Assembly: GCA_902575065.1 (NCBI GenBank)
Contig: CACGPU010000012.1
Span: forward strand, 1-32,433
Source: an uncultured Alphaproteobacteria bacterium
GTDB taxonomy: Bacteria; Pseudomonadota; Alphaproteobacteria; HIMB59
Direction: 5' to 3'
DNA: 32,433 nt
Position numbers and translations under genes: made by a program. Shown in pieces: positions 14,842-23,966 of this stretch (position 1 is its first letter; every line of letters starts with the position of its first letter). The notes under the pieces are model-generated. The model searched no databases. It was not told the origin of the DNA and worked only from the letters and a program-made list of their open reading frames with translations.

Positions 14842-15910
14842 TTATTAAATCGCCCATTTTAGAACAGGAAACAAGAGTTTGGTCTTCATTTGTATAAATG
14901 TCTCCAGTTCTGTAACCCTCAGAGAGAATTTGTTGGACAGCACTTTCTACTTTATTTGATAACCCTTGTTTATTGAGATTATATTTTAGCATCATAGACA
15001 AACTTAAAATGGTAGCGATTGGATTTGCTTTATCTTGACCTGCAATATCAGGGGCACTTCCATGAACAGGCTCAAAAAGTCCATGTCTTTTGCCATTTTT
15101 TTCTTCCCCCAATGATGCCGATGGTAACATTCCAAGCGAACCAGTCAGCATAGCAGCACAATCACTCAGCAGATCTCCAAAAAGGTTATCTGTAACTATT
15201 ACATCAAATTGTTTTGGGTTTCTAACAAGTTGCATGGCACAATTATCTGCTAACATATTTTCTAGTGTAATATCTGAAAAATCTTTATGAGTTTCTTTCA
15301 CAATCTCCCTCCAGAGTACGCCTGTTTCCATAACGTTAGCTTTCTCAACAGATGTCACTTTATTATTTCTTTTCCTGGCTAAATCAAAAGCAACTCTAGC
15401 AATTCTATCTATTTCGTAATCGTGATATATTTGTGTGTCGATCGCTTTCTTGCCATTTGGTGTGTCCTCTATTCCTCGAGGTTGACCAAAATATACTCCA
15501 CCAGTCAATTCTCTTACAATCATAATATCTAAATTGTTTACCACTTCATTTTTTAAAGTTGAAGCTGAAACAAGAGCATCAAAAACTAAAGCAGGTCTCA
15601 GATTTGCAAAAAGTTCTAATTCTTTCCTCAAACCTAAAAGTCCAGCCTCTGGTCTTTTTGATCTTTCTACGTCATCCCACTTTGATCCACCAACTGCTCC
15701 CAATAATATAGCATCTGAATTTTTTGCTTTCTCTAAAACAGAGTTAGTTAAAGGTTCGCCATTAACATCATATGAAGCACCTCCAACTAAATCTTTTTCA
15801 TAGCTAGCATTAAGGCCTTGCTCATTTAATTTTTCAATTACTCTAATTGCTTGATCAGCAACTTCCACACCTATGCCATCTCCTGGCAAAACTAGAATTT
15901 TAGAACTCAT
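14828..15910 (-). CDS. leuB: 3-isopropylmalate dehydrogenase
   Basis: Oxidises and decarboxylates 3-isopropylmalate to the leucine precursor 2-ketoisocaproate with NAD. The 360-residue protein shows LPGDGIG at 8-14, the substrate-binding RELTGGVYFGQPRG at 133-146, Lys190, and the metal/substrate block DNLFGDLLSDCAAMLTGSLG at 241-260. The NAD-binding HGSAPDIAG is at 283-291. Its ATG directly abuts the leuD stop codon. Leucine biosynthesis genes after rplS are a common alphaproteobacterial order. Confidence 0.97.
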   Translation of the reverse strand: MSSKILVLPGDGIGVEVADQAIRVIEKLNEQGLNASYEKDLVGGASYDVNGEPLTNSVLEKAKNSDAILLGAVGGSKWDDVERSKRPEAGLLGLRKELELFANLRPALVFDALVSASTLKNEVVNNLDIMIVRELTGGVYFGQPRGIEDTPNGKKAIDTQIYHDYEIDRIARVAFDLARKRNNKVTSVEKANVMETGVLWREIVKETHKDFSDITLENMLADNCAMQLVRNPKQFDVIVTDNLFGDLLSDCAAMLTGSLGMLPSASLGEEKNGKRHGLFEPVHGSAPDIAGQDKANPIATILSLSMMLKYNLNKQGLSNKVESAVQQILSEGYRTGDIYTNEDQTLVSCSKMGDLIIERI

Positions 15911-16519
15911 TTAAGTATCTTTAAATAACCAGGGTTTTTTATTTTTTTTATCCTCTTCGTAAGCATTTATTTTGTCTTGGTAACCAAGGGTAATGCCTAT
16001 ATCGTCTAATCCCTGCAAAAGTCTTTCTTTTCTGAATTCTTCAATTTCAAAATTGATTGAATGATTGCCAGCTTTAATGATTTGCTCCGGAAGGTCAATA
16101 TTGAACTCAATTTGATTTTTAGCTGCTGTCATTAACTGATCAAGGTTTTCAGGACTGACAACAATCGGTAAAATTCCATTTTGAAAGCAATTATTATAAA
16201 AAATATCTGCAAAACTTGTTGAAATTACGCACCTTATTCCAAAATCTTTAAGAGACCAAGGGGCGTGCTCTCTACTTGACCCACAACCAAAATTATCACC
16301 AGCAACCAAAATTTTTGACTGATCAAAAGGAGATGTATTCAAAACAAAATCTTTAATGAGGTTTCCATCGTTATCATATCTCATCTCATAAAACAAACTT
16401 ACACCAAGACCAGTTCTTTTAATTGTCTTGAGAAATTGCTTTGGGATGATCATATCAGTATCGATATTAACAATTGGTAAAGGAGCTGCGATACCTTTTA
16501 AAGAATGAAACTTATCCAT
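15911..16519 (-). CDS. leuD: 3-isopropylmalate dehydratase small subunit
   Basis: Swivelling-domain subunit that works with LeuC to isomerise 2-isopropylmalate to 3-isopropylmalate. At 202 residues it has the usual length. It opens with the family's [20 protein letters not shown] (18-37) and carries [17 protein letters not shown] at 74-90, which packs against the LeuC iron-sulfur site. There is one spacer base between the leuC stop and this start, indicating tight coupling for stoichiometric assembly. Confidence 0.97.
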   Translation of the reverse strand: MDKFHSLKGIAAPLPIVNIDTDMIIPKQFLKTIKRTGLGVSLFYEMRYDNDGNLIKDFVLNTSPFDQSKILVAGDNFGCGSSREHAPWSLKDFGIRCVISTSFADIFYNNCFQNGILPIVVSPENLDQLMTAAKNQIEFNIDLPEQIIKAGNHSINFEIEEFRKERLLQGLDDIGITLGYQDKINAYEEDKKNKKPWLFKDT

Positions 16520-16520
16520 T

Positions 16521-17930
16521 TTATGTAAAATCTCTTATATCTGAAATGTTTCCAGTAATAGCAGATGCCGCAGCGAGCTCAGGACTCATTAAATGAGTTC
16601 TACCACCTCGGCCTTGTCTACCTTCAAAATTTCTATTAGAAGTTGATGCGCACCTTTCACCTGGTTTTAATTGATCGGGATTCATACCAAGGCACATTGA
16701 ACAACCAGCCTCTCTCCATTCAAAGCCAGCATCTTTTAAAATTATATCAATTCCTTCTTCTTCTGCTTGTTTTTTAACTAAGCCTGATCCTGGTACTATC
16801 ATTGCTTGAACGTGTGAAGCAATCTTTTTGTCCTTAACAATAGATGCAACTTTTCTTAAATCCTCAATTCGACCATTTGTGCAAGAGCCAATAAATATTT
16901 TATCTAATTTTATGTCTGTAATTTTTGTTCCGGGCTTAAGACCCATATACTCAAGTGATCTTTCAATACTTTTCTTTTTATTTTCTGTTTTAGCACTACT
17001 TGGATTTGGCACCGTGCCTTTCACTGACACAACATCCTCAGGGCTAGTTCCCCATGTCACCATTGGGTCAATTTCTGAACTATCTATAACTATTTCATGA
17101 TCGTAATTTGCATCATTATCTGAGGGAAGAGATGACCAGTATTCTACTGCTTGATCCCAGTGTTCAGTTCCAGGGGCATAAGGTCTGCCTTTTATGTAAT
17201 TAAAAGTTGTTTGATCTGGGCTAATTAATCCAGCGCGAGCACCAGCTTCAATGCTCATATTACAAATAGTCATTCTGCCTTCCATAGAAAGGCCCATGAT
17301 AGATGAACCAGCATACTCAATTACATGACCAGTTCCCCCAGCTGTTCCAATTTTTCCAATTATGTACAAGATTAAATCTTTAGAATTTACTCCAAAAGGA
17401 AGTTCACCATTGACCGAAATTCTCATATTTTTTGCAGGATTTTGAACAATTGTTTGCGTAGCCAGAACATGCTCAACTTCACTTGTTCCGATACCAAAAG
17501 CGAGAGCTCCGAAAGCTCCATGGGTAGACGTGTGACTGTCGCCACAGACAATTGTCATACCCGGTTGGGTAATTCCCTGCTCAGGACCAATTATGTGAAC
17601 AATACCTTGTCTTTGGTCCATTAAATCAAAATATTGAATTCCATGCTCTTTAGTATTTTTTGCTAAAGTTTCGACTTGAATTTTACTTTGTGGGTCCTCA
17701 ATATTTTGTCTATTTATAGTAGGAACATTATGGTCTGCGACAGCTATCGTAGCCTCTGGTCTATGAACAGGACGGTTGGATAGTTTTAATCCTTCGAAAG
17801 CTTGAGGGCTAGTTACTTCATGAACTAAATGACGATCAATATATAAAAGACTAGTCCCATCTTCTCTTTGACCGACAAGATGCTCAGACCAGATTTTATC
17901 AAAAAGTGTTTTTGGGCCTTGGTTGCTCAA
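16521..17930 (-). CDS. leuC: 3-isopropylmalate dehydratase large subunit
   Basis: Aconitase-family subunit carrying the [4Fe-4S] cluster. Ligand cysteines are Cys350 (GSCTNGR), Cys410 and Cys413 ([10 protein letters not shown]), with spacing as in other LeuC proteins. Also visible are VADHNVPT (64-71), [20 protein letters not shown] (129-148) and the C-terminal [19 protein letters not shown] (432-450). The 469-residue length is standard. The start is 10 bp after the rplS stop, so leucine synthesis appears to be read from the ribosomal-protein transcript unless an internal promoter lies in rplS. Confidence 0.97.
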   Translation of the reverse strand: MSNQGPKTLFDKIWSEHLVGQREDGTSLLYIDRHLVHEVTSPQAFEGLKLSNRPVHRPEATIAVADHNVPTINRQNIEDPQSKIQVETLAKNTKEHGIQYFDLMDQRQGIVHIIGPEQGITQPGMTIVCGDSHTSTHGAFGALAFGIGTSEVEHVLATQTIVQNPAKNMRISVNGELPFGVNSKDLILYIIGKIGTAGGTGHVIEYAGSSIMGLSMEGRMTICNMSIEAGARAGLISPDQTTFNYIKGRPYAPGTEHWDQAVEYWSSLPSDNDANYDHEIVIDSSEIDPMVTWGTSPEDVVSVKGTVPNPSSAKTENKKKSIERSLEYMGLKPGTKITDIKLDKIFIGSCTNGRIEDLRKVASIVKDKKIASHVQAMIVPGSGLVKKQAEEEGIDIILKDAGFEWREAGCSMCLGMNPDQLKPGERCASTSNRNFEGRQGRGGRTHLMSPELAAASAITGNISDIRDFT

Positions 17931-17940
17931 GATAATACTT

Positions 17941-18612
17941 TTAGCTTTTAGTTTCTGCCTCTTCTATTTTTTTCTCTACAGGCTTTTCCTCTTTTGGCTC
18001 ATCTTCAACTTTGGGTTCTTCTTGTAGTGATGAATCCTCTGATTTAGTTTCTTTAATTTCTTCTTTAGAGTTGTCTTCAGACTTAGGGGCTTCTTGAGAT
18101 GAAGTTTCCTCTGTTTTAGTATCTTTAGCTTCTTCCTTAGGTGTTTCGTCAGTTACAGGTGTATCTGATTTATTTTCTTCAGTGCTAACCTCTGAAATTT
18201 CTTCAGCATCTTCGATTGTGGATACAAATTGGTTATCATCATATGATCGACCGTCAGTTCTTTCTGCAATTCTTGCTTTTTTACCAGACAAACCTCTTAG
18301 ATAATATAATTTAGCTCTTCTTACATCACCAACTTTTATACGTTCGATTGAGTCGATAACATTACTATATAGTGGAAAAACCCTTTCAACACCTTCACCA
18401 CTAGAAATTTTTCTAACAGTAAATGAAGAATTAAGACCGTTATTTTTTTTACCAATACAGACACCTTGAAATGCTTGCACTCTCTCTTTATTTCCTTCTT
18501 TAATCTTAACGTTAACTTTGACAGTGTCGCCTGGCGCGAAATCTGAAACCTTTGAACTTTTTAAAATCTGCTGAATTTGTGATTGTTCGTAATTTTTAAT
18601 AATTTCATTCAT
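17941..18612 (-). CDS. rplS: ribosomal protein bL19 with long acidic repeat tail
   Basis: Large-subunit protein at the subunit interface. The conserved core spans about residues 1-118 ([59 protein letters not shown]). Beyond it lie about 100 further residues rich in Glu, Lys, Ser and Thr, holding a 24-residue tandem repeat; typical bL19 is 115-150 residues. The start at 18612 is chosen because GGAG lies 6 bases before that ATG. A second in-frame ATG at 18624 overlaps this Shine-Dalgarno and would add MEHT. It follows trmD by 50 bp and precedes leuC by 10 bp. Confidence 0.95.
   Translation of the reverse strand: MNEIIKNYEQSQIQQILKSSKVSDFAPGDTVKVNVKIKEGNKERVQAFQGVCIGKKNNGLNSSFTVRKISSGEGVERVFPLYSNVIDSIERIKVGDVRRAKLYYLRGLSGKKARIAERTDGRSYDDNQFVSTIEDAEEISEVSTEENKSDTPVTDETPKEEAKDTKTEETSSQEAPKSEDNSKEEIKETKSEDSSLQEEPKVEDEPKEEKPVEKKIEEAETKS
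17995..18138 (-). repeat. tandem 72-bp repeat within rplS tail
   Basis: Two adjacent 72-bp units (18067-18138 and 17995-18066) encode [24 protein letters not shown] and [24 protein letters not shown], which share most positions. The in-frame duplication has lengthened the acidic bL19 tail by 24 residues. Confidence 0.75.
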
Positions 18613-18662
18613 TGTGTGCTCCATCCAATATTAATATATGGGTGGTATCAGAGCGGCATATT

Positions 18663-19388
18663 CTACTCATTTTTGTTTTTTTTTAAATAGTTTTTAAATA
18701 AATCTGGTCTATTTTTTTCAGTATTTTCCAACGAATTTTGGTGTTTCCAAAGATCTATATCAGCATGTTTACCGCTCACGAGTATGGAAGGTACTTCTAT
18801 TTCTGAATGATCAGGGGTTATCCATGGGTTTGGTCTAGTGAATTGATCATGTTCAACTAGTCCATTTTGAAATGACTCAATAGTGTGGGTATCATTATTT
18901 CCAAGAACACCAGGTTTGAGTCTCATTAACGCCTCAATAAATAATAATGTTGCTATCTCTCCTCCGTTTAAGATGACATCGCTCACAGAAATTTCTTGAA
19001 ATTCATAATAATCAATTACTCTTTGGTCAATGCCCTCATATCTACCATTTAGTAAAATAAAATCTTTATTTAAATTATAATTAGTTAATTTTTTTTGAGT
19101 GAGTTTTTTACCTTTGGCAGAAAAACATATTTTAATACAGCTATCTAATTCACTTTTATTAAAGTTTGCTTCGATAGATTTTGAAATTATATCAGGTCTT
19201 AATACCATACCTGCGCCACCACTAAATGGTTTATCATCAACAGAGTTCGCAGATAAATCACTGTAATCTCTTATGTTGATAGTATTGATTTCGAAATGAT
19301 TTTTTGACAGAGCTTTGCCCAACAAGCCATGTTGTAAAATTCCAGGAAAAACTTCTGGAAATAGAGTAAGGATATTGAATTTTAACAT
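18663..19388 (-). CDS. trmD: tRNA (guanine37-N1)-methyltransferase
   Basis: Methylates N1 of G37 in tRNAs reading CNN codons, using SAM, to stop +1 frameshifting. The trefoil-knot SAM site is visible in LLNGRYEGIDQRV (112-124) and ISVSDVILNGGEIA (133-146). DDKPFSGGAGMVLRP (51-65) and FTRPNPW match the family. The segment holding the catalytic base usually reads DSF; here it is ESF (171-173), a conservative change if my alignment is right. The length of 241 residues is standard. The start overlaps the rimM stop by one base (TAATG). Confidence 0.95.
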   Translation of the reverse strand: MLKFNILTLFPEVFPGILQHGLLGKALSKNHFEINTINIRDYSDLSANSVDDKPFSGGAGMVLRPDIISKSIEANFNKSELDSCIKICFSAKGKKLTQKKLTNYNLNKDFILLNGRYEGIDQRVIDYYEFQEISVSDVILNGGEIATLLFIEALMRLKPGVLGNNDTHTIESFQNGLVEHDQFTRPNPWITPDHSEIEVPSILVSGKHADIDLWKHQNSLENTEKNRPDLFKNYLKKNKNE

Positions 19389-19885
19389 TAATTTTTAATT
19401 ATAATTTTTTTTTCTTTAATATTTACAAATGGAAAGTTTTGTTCAGTAAATCTGAAAAATTCCTTTTTTTTACTGTTAATAAAATATATTTCCAATAAAT
19501 CCCCTGCACCAAAATTTACAACTGAAGCAACTTTTCCAACTCTCTGGTCTTTATTATCAAATACCTCAAGGCCCTCTAAATCGTGGAAATAATATTCATT
19601 TCCTTTTACTGGTGATAGTTGTTCTTTTTTTAAAAAAATTTTTTTATTAACAAACTTTTCAATTTCTGTCCTATTATTTATTTCGTCGATTGTTATAAGT
19701 GGGCTTTTTTTATCAAAAGATACTAGTTTTAAGTTAACAGTTTTTTCATTATCTAAATAAAATCTTTTAAATTGATTTACATCACGATCATCATTTAAAT
19801 AACTGTGAAACCTTAGCAGACCCTTTGTTCCTTTAGGTCTGCCAATTACACCAACTTGTATGAAACGCTTCTCAAAGGGAGTCAC
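19388..19885 (-). CDS. rimM: 16S rRNA maturation factor
   Basis: Assists maturation of the 30S head and binds ribosomal protein uS19. The 165-residue protein has the N-terminal VGVIGRPKGTKGLLRFHSYL (12-31) and the PRC-barrel domain with YYFHDLEGLEV and VGKVASVVNFGAGDLLEI in the second half. It lies 6 bp after rpsP and overlaps trmD by one base, in the standard rpsP-rimM-trmD-rplS order. Confidence 0.93.
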   Translation of the reverse strand: MTPFEKRFIQVGVIGRPKGTKGLLRFHSYLNDDRDVNQFKRFYLDNEKTVNLKLVSFDKKSPLITIDEINNRTEIEKFVNKKIFLKKEQLSPVKGNEYYFHDLEGLEVFDNKDQRVGKVASVVNFGAGDLLEIYFINSKKKEFFRFTEQNFPFVNIKEKKIIIKN

Positions 19886-19891
19886 AAGTAA

Positions 19892-20485
19892 TTACTCTTT
19901 AGTTTCGGGTTTATCCTCTGAAACCTCGGTTGAACCCTCTTCCTCTTTGGGCTCTTCTTTTGTAGGAGCTTCTTCTTTCTTTTCCTCCGGCTCAGAAGTC
20001 TCTTCTGTCTTCACCTCTTCAGCTGGTTTTTCAACTGCTGCTTCTTCAACAGGCGGTTGCTCCTCTGTGGTAGTTGCCTCCTCAGTAGGTTTTTCGTCCT
20101 CTGCTTTAGCTGCTTCTTCAGTAGCTTTTGCCTCTTCTAAAGCTTTTGATGCTGCTTCTTCTTTTGCTTTAACTCTTTCTTGAGCCTTTGCCTTTGGTAA
20201 ATGCTTTTTTGTTTTCTCAGTTATTTTTGGAGCTTCCATCATTCCTAATTCAGAGAGAATTTTTTGAACTCTTTCTGTTGGCAAGGCCCCAACCTTAAGC
20301 CAATGTTCAGCTCTTTCTTTGCTAAGCATTACTCTTTCCTTGTGATCCTTGGGAACCATTGGGTTGAAGTTGCCTATTTTTTCAATGAAGTTACCGTCTC
20401 TTGGTGCTCTCTCATCTGCAACCACAATTCTATAGAAAGGTCTTTTTTTTGAACCCCCTCTTGCTAGTCTTATTTTTGTCGCCAT
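19892..20485 (-). CDS. rpsP: ribosomal protein bS16 with long acidic tail
   Basis: Small-subunit assembly protein. The core is residues 1 to about 82 ([57 protein letters not shown]). A basic linker (about 87-110) leads to roughly 85 residues almost entirely of Glu, Ala, Lys, Pro and Thr. Typical bS16 is 80-110 residues; some alphaproteobacterial versions have Ala/Glu extensions, but this one more than doubles the protein. It lies 18 bp after ffh and 6 bp before rimM. Confidence 0.96.
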   Translation of the reverse strand: MATKIRLARGGSKKRPFYRIVVADERAPRDGNFIEKIGNFNPMVPKDHKERVMLSKERAEHWLKVGALPTERVQKILSELGMMEAPKITEKTKKHLPKAKAQERVKAKEEAASKALEEAKATEEAAKAEDEKPTEEATTTEEQPPVEEAAVEKPAEEVKTEETSEPEEKKEEAPTKEEPKEEEGSTEVSEDKPETKE

Positions 20486-20503
20486 GATTTCTCCCTTCTG
20501 TAT

Positions 20504-21856
20504 TTATTCAATCGTTGGCATTTGGTTTCCGCCTAATAAACTTTTTATTTTATTTGCAAAACCTGGTTTTTGAGCTTGTTTCATAAGTTTTTTAGTTTGC
20601 TCAAATTGTTTTAAAAGTCTGTTGACCTCGTGTACCTGTCTACCAGACCCTGTTGCTATTCTTCTTTTTCTTGAAGCTTTTAGTAAATCAGGATCAACTC
20701 TTTCTTCTCTTGTCATTGAGCAAATAATTGCAATTTGATGATCAATAACTTTTTCGTCAAAATCTCCACTCTCCATCATATTTTTAATTTTGCTGACACC
20801 TGGCATGTGTGACATTAGTCCAGACATTCCTCCCATTTTTTTCATTTGAGTAAACTGTTTTAAAAGATCATTCATATTGAATTTCCCACTCATCATCTGA
20901 GATTGGAGATTTTCCATTTCTTTTTGATCAAAATCTTTTTGTGCTTTTTCAACTAATGAAACAACATCTCCCATACCAAGAATTCTAGAAGCTATTCTCT
21001 CTGGGTGAAAAACTTCAAAATCTTCAATATTTTCTCCTGATCCAAAGAAACGAATTGGCAAACCTGTTTGATATTTTGCTGAAAGTGCAACTCCTCCTCT
21101 TGGGTCTGCGTCTAATCTTGTTAATATAAATCCAGTAAGTGGTGCTGTGGTGTTAAAAGACTCTACAACGCTTAGGGCTTGTTGACCCATCATTGAGTCT
21201 AAAACAAGTAAATTCTCTTGTGGTTTTGCCAGATCATGAATTGTTTTCAGTTCTAAAAGTAATTCCTCATCTGTACTAATTCGACCTGAGGTATCTATAA
21301 TTAAAACATCCGATAAGAGTTTTTTACTTTGTTCAAGTGCATTATTGACAATATCATTTATATTTTCATTTATTGGCTCGATAAACTGAATATTATTTTT
21401 TTGAGATAAAATACGAAGTTGGTCTATAGCGGCTGGTCTTCTTAAATCTGTTGACACAAGTGCTACAGATTTATTAAGAGAATTTTGACAGTAATGAGCA
21501 AGTTTTGCAATTGATGTTGTTTTACCTGCACCCTGCAGACCACACATTAAAAAAGTTGAGGGTTTATTTTTAAAGTTTAGCTCGCTACTTTGAATACCAA
21601 GTATTTCTGTTAGTTCATCACTTACTAGTTTAATTATTTGTTGTCCTGGCTGGACGTTTTCAATTACTTTTTGACCAAGTGCTTTTTCTTGGATTTTTTT
21701 AATAAGATCTTTAGATACTTTAAGAGAGACATCAGCCTCTAACAAAGCAACTCTAACCTCTCGCAGGGTTGTCTCTAAATCTTTTTCAGTGATAGCACCT
21801 TTATTTGAGAGACCTTGAAAAATTCCGGTTATCTTATTTGTTATATTTTCTAACAT
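20504..21856 (-). CDS. ffh: signal recognition particle protein Ffh (SRP54)
   Basis: GTPase that binds signal sequences on the ribosome together with 4.5S RNA and hands them to FtsY. The N domain (1-95) is followed by the G domain with the P-loop GLQGAGKTT at 106-114, STDLRRPAAIDQLR, DTSGR and TRLDADPRGG, then FGSGENIEDFEVFHPERIASRILGMGD in two pieces leading into the methionine-rich M domain (about 310-430), with the RNA-binding SRKRRIATGSGR. At 450 residues it is full length. No Shine-Dalgarno is present; a hairpin with a U tract ends directly before the ATG. Confidence 0.97.
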   Translation of the reverse strand: MLENITNKITGIFQGLSNKGAITEKDLETTLREVRVALLEADVSLKVSKDLIKKIQEKALGQKVIENVQPGQQIIKLVSDELTEILGIQSSELNFKNKPSTFLMCGLQGAGKTTSIAKLAHYCQNSLNKSVALVSTDLRRPAAIDQLRILSQKNNIQFIEPINENINDIVNNALEQSKKLLSDVLIIDTSGRISTDEELLLELKTIHDLAKPQENLLVLDSMMGQQALSVVESFNTTAPLTGFILTRLDADPRGGVALSAKYQTGLPIRFFGSGENIEDFEVFHPERIASRILGMGDVVSLVEKAQKDFDQKEMENLQSQMMSGKFNMNDLLKQFTQMKKMGGMSGLMSHMPGVSKIKNMMESGDFDEKVIDHQIAIICSMTREERVDPDLLKASRKRRIATGSGRQVHEVNRLLKQFEQTKKLMKQAQKPGFANKIKSLLGGNQMPTIE

Positions 21857-21898
21857 TTAAAAAATAAAAAAAATCGGCGAATGATACTCATCGGCCGA
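21857..21898 (-). promoter_or_regulatory. terminator-like hairpin and U tract abutting the ffh start
   Basis: Read on the minus strand, TCGGC-cg-ATGA-gta-TCAT-tc-GCCGA (21898 to 21874) forms a two-part stem (5 + 4 bp with a 2x2 internal loop). It is followed by TTTTTTTTATTTTTT up to the ffh ATG at 21856. The shape is that of an intrinsic terminator, but the next gene upstream is divergent, so it would act as a leader attenuator. Confidence 0.45.
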
Positions 21899-21947
21899 CT
21901 AATTTTTCCTTTATTTAGTGAGAAATTTATATCACTATAGCCGATCT

Positions 21948-22760
21948 ATGAAAATACCTTTTATGAAAGCTCAAGGAGCAGGAAATGACTTTATTATCGT
22001 GGATAAAAACGTTGATTTCATTAGAAAGTCAAAAAAGGTTATTAAAAAACTTTGTGACAGGCGTTTTGGGGTAGGTTGCGATCAATTAATTTTATTAAAA
22101 AAAATCAATTCATATTATCAAGTTTCATTTTATAACTCAGATGGCTCACTTGGGAAAAATTGTGGGAATGGATTGCGATGTGCCTACAAATTTTTAGTTG
22201 AAGTAAAAAAAGTTAAAAATGCAGTCATAAAAACTCATAAATTTTTACATTTTGGTAAAAAAACTCAAAAGGAGTACAAAATCAATGTTGGAGAAGTAAC
22301 TTTAGATTGGAAAAAAATTCCTTTATCAAAAAAAATGGACTCTCAAAGTATTCAAATTAAAAGAATAAAGATACCTGGGTTAATAAAAATAATGGGGGCA
22401 AATATTGGTAACCCTCATTGTGTAGTATTAGTAAAGAATTTAAAGCTAATTAAATTAAATATGTTAGGGCCTTCACTTGTAAAAAATAAATTATTTCCTG
22501 ATCAAGCTAATATTACTTTTGTAGAGGTATTAAAAAAATCTAAAGTAAAAGTATTATTTTGGGAGAGAGGTGGCGGACATACACTAGCATGTGGTTCAGG
22601 AACTTGTGCTACTGCTTTTGTTTTAAATCATAATGACTTTGTGTCCTCTAAAATCAAAGTAGTTACTGAACGATCAGTATTAAAAACAGAAATCAAGGAC
22701 AAGATGGTATTCCTTCAAGGCCCTGCAGAGTTAGTTTATCAATCATCGATTAATATTTAA
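21948..22760 (+). CDS. dapF: diaminopimelate epimerase
   Basis: Interconverts LL- and meso-diaminopimelate for lysine and peptidoglycan synthesis. The two catalytic cysteines are Cys72 (NSDGSLGKNCGNGLRC) and Cys215 (ACGSGTCAT). QGAGNDFIIVD (9-19) and NPHCV (155-159) are family marks. The usual GAGET before the second cysteine reads GGGHT (208-212), a departure next to the active site. The ATG at 21948 is chosen because DapF proteins normally begin a few residues before GxGNDF; a GTG at 21918 would add ten unrelated residues. First gene of the plus-strand operon with mtaB, ftsY and ispZ. Confidence 0.93.
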   Translation: MKIPFMKAQGAGNDFIIVDKNVDFIRKSKKVIKKLCDRRFGVGCDQLILLKKINSYYQVSFYNSDGSLGKNCGNGLRCAYKFLVEVKKVKNAVIKTHKFLHFGKKTQKEYKINVGEVTLDWKKIPLSKKMDSQSIQIKRIKIPGLIKIMGANIGNPHCVVLVKNLKLIKLNMLGPSLVKNKLFPDQANITFVEVLKKSKVKVLFWERGGGHTLACGSGTCATAFVLNHNDFVSSKIKVVTERSVLKTEIKDKMVFLQGPAELVYQSSINI

Positions 22761-23966
22761 ATGTCTAAAGTTATTAATTTTGGATGTCGACTAAATAACT
22801 TTGAAGGAAAAAAAATTGAAGAATTATTAGTAAATAATAGTGAAAATATGGTTGTTATAAACTCTTGTGCCGTCACAAATGAGACTGAGAGGCAGGTAAG
22901 ACAAACTATCAGAAGAATTAAAAAAGAATATCCCGATAAAAAAATTGTAATGACAGGTTGTGCTGCACAAATATCTCCAGATAAGTATTCTTCAATGGCT
23001 GAGGTCGATAAAGTTATTGATAATATAAGTAAACTGAAATCAGAAACTTGGACATCCTTACTTGATGAAGAACTCGAAGTAGATTTCAAGGAAGACATAT
23101 TTGACTCTCCTCAAGATATCCGCCCATCTTTAGATAATAAAAACCTTAACATCAGAGAAAGCCTTGTAATTCAACAAGGATGCAATCATAGGTGCACATT
23201 TTGTATTATTCCTTTTGGTAGAGGCAATAATAGGAGTTTTGATCCTTTTTACTTAATTGATGAGGTGGAAAGAGTTGTAGAAAATGGTGTCAAAGAAATT
23301 GTTTTAACAGGTGTTGATATATCAGATTATGGGAGCGATTTTGATCACAAATATAACATGAGCAATTTAATTTTAGATATTTTAGATAAAACTAAATTGC
23401 AACGTCTTCGACTCTCCTCAATAGACTGTGTTGAAGTTGATGAAAATTTTAATGAAGTACTGAAAGATCAAAGAGTGATGCCTCATCTTCACCTTAGTAT
23501 ACAGTCTGGTGATGACATGATACTGAAAAGAATGAAAAGAAGACATAACTCGAAAGATGTATTTCAATTTGTTGATCGTTGTAAAAAAATTAGAAAAGAT
23601 ATTTCATTTGGTGCGGATATAATTGCAGGATTTCCTACAGAAACAGATACGATGTTTGAAAATACATACAAACTGTTAAGAGACAACGAAATTTCTCATC
23701 TCCACATATTTCCTTTTTCTCCGAAAAACAATACTCCTGCATCAAGGATGCCACAGGTTTCTAAATTAATTATTAAAAAGAGAGCAAAAATTTTAAGAGA
23801 TCTTGGTGAATTAATTTTAAAAAAAGTAAAATCCAAACTTTCATTTCCAAGGGAGATACTTATTGAAGAATTAAATTCAGGATTAGCATTCGGATATGAT
23901 CAAAATTATATCAAACATAAAGTACCCTTAGTAGGTGTACCCGTTGGAGAAGTTATCAGGATTTAA
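22761..23966 (+). CDS. mtaB: tRNA t6A37 methylthiotransferase, MiaB-like
   Basis: Radical-SAM enzyme that adds a methylthio group to t6A37 of tRNAs. The N-terminal UPF0004 domain holds Cys9, Cys36 and Cys67 for one iron-sulfur cluster. The radical SAM motif CNHRCTFC (Cys141, 145, 148) binds the second. IQSGDDMILKRMKRRH is a family block, and a short C-terminal TRAM-like segment ends in VGEVIRI. The length of 401 residues is normal. The ATG follows the dapF stop with no gap, and its stop overlaps the ftsY start by one base. Confidence 0.9.
   Translation: MSKVINFGCRLNNFEGKKIEELLVNNSENMVVINSCAVTNETERQVRQTIRRIKKEYPDKKIVMTGCAAQISPDKYSSMAEVDKVIDNISKLKSETWTSLLDEELEVDFKEDIFDSPQDIRPSLDNKNLNIRESLVIQQGCNHRCTFCIIPFGRGNNRSFDPFYLIDEVERVVENGVKEIVLTGVDISDYGSDFDHKYNMSNLILDILDKTKLQRLRLSSIDCVEVDENFNEVLKDQRVMPHLHLSIQSGDDMILKRMKRRHNSKDVFQFVDRCKKIRKDISFGADIIAGFPTETDTMFENTYKLLRDNEISHLHIFPFSPKNNTPASRMPQVSKLIIKKRAKILRDLGELILKKVKSKLSFPREILIEELNSGLAFGYDQNYIKHKVPLVGVPVGEVIRI

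Noticed and set aside
19860-20183. Plus-strand frame of 107 codons rich in Ser opposite rpsP
   Set aside because: It is the mirror of the Glu/Ala-rich bS16 tail; low complexity keeps the opposite strand open.
22757-23098. Minus-strand frame of 113 codons opposite mtaB
   Set aside because: Lies wholly inside a strongly supported gene, with no motif or ribosome site of its own.
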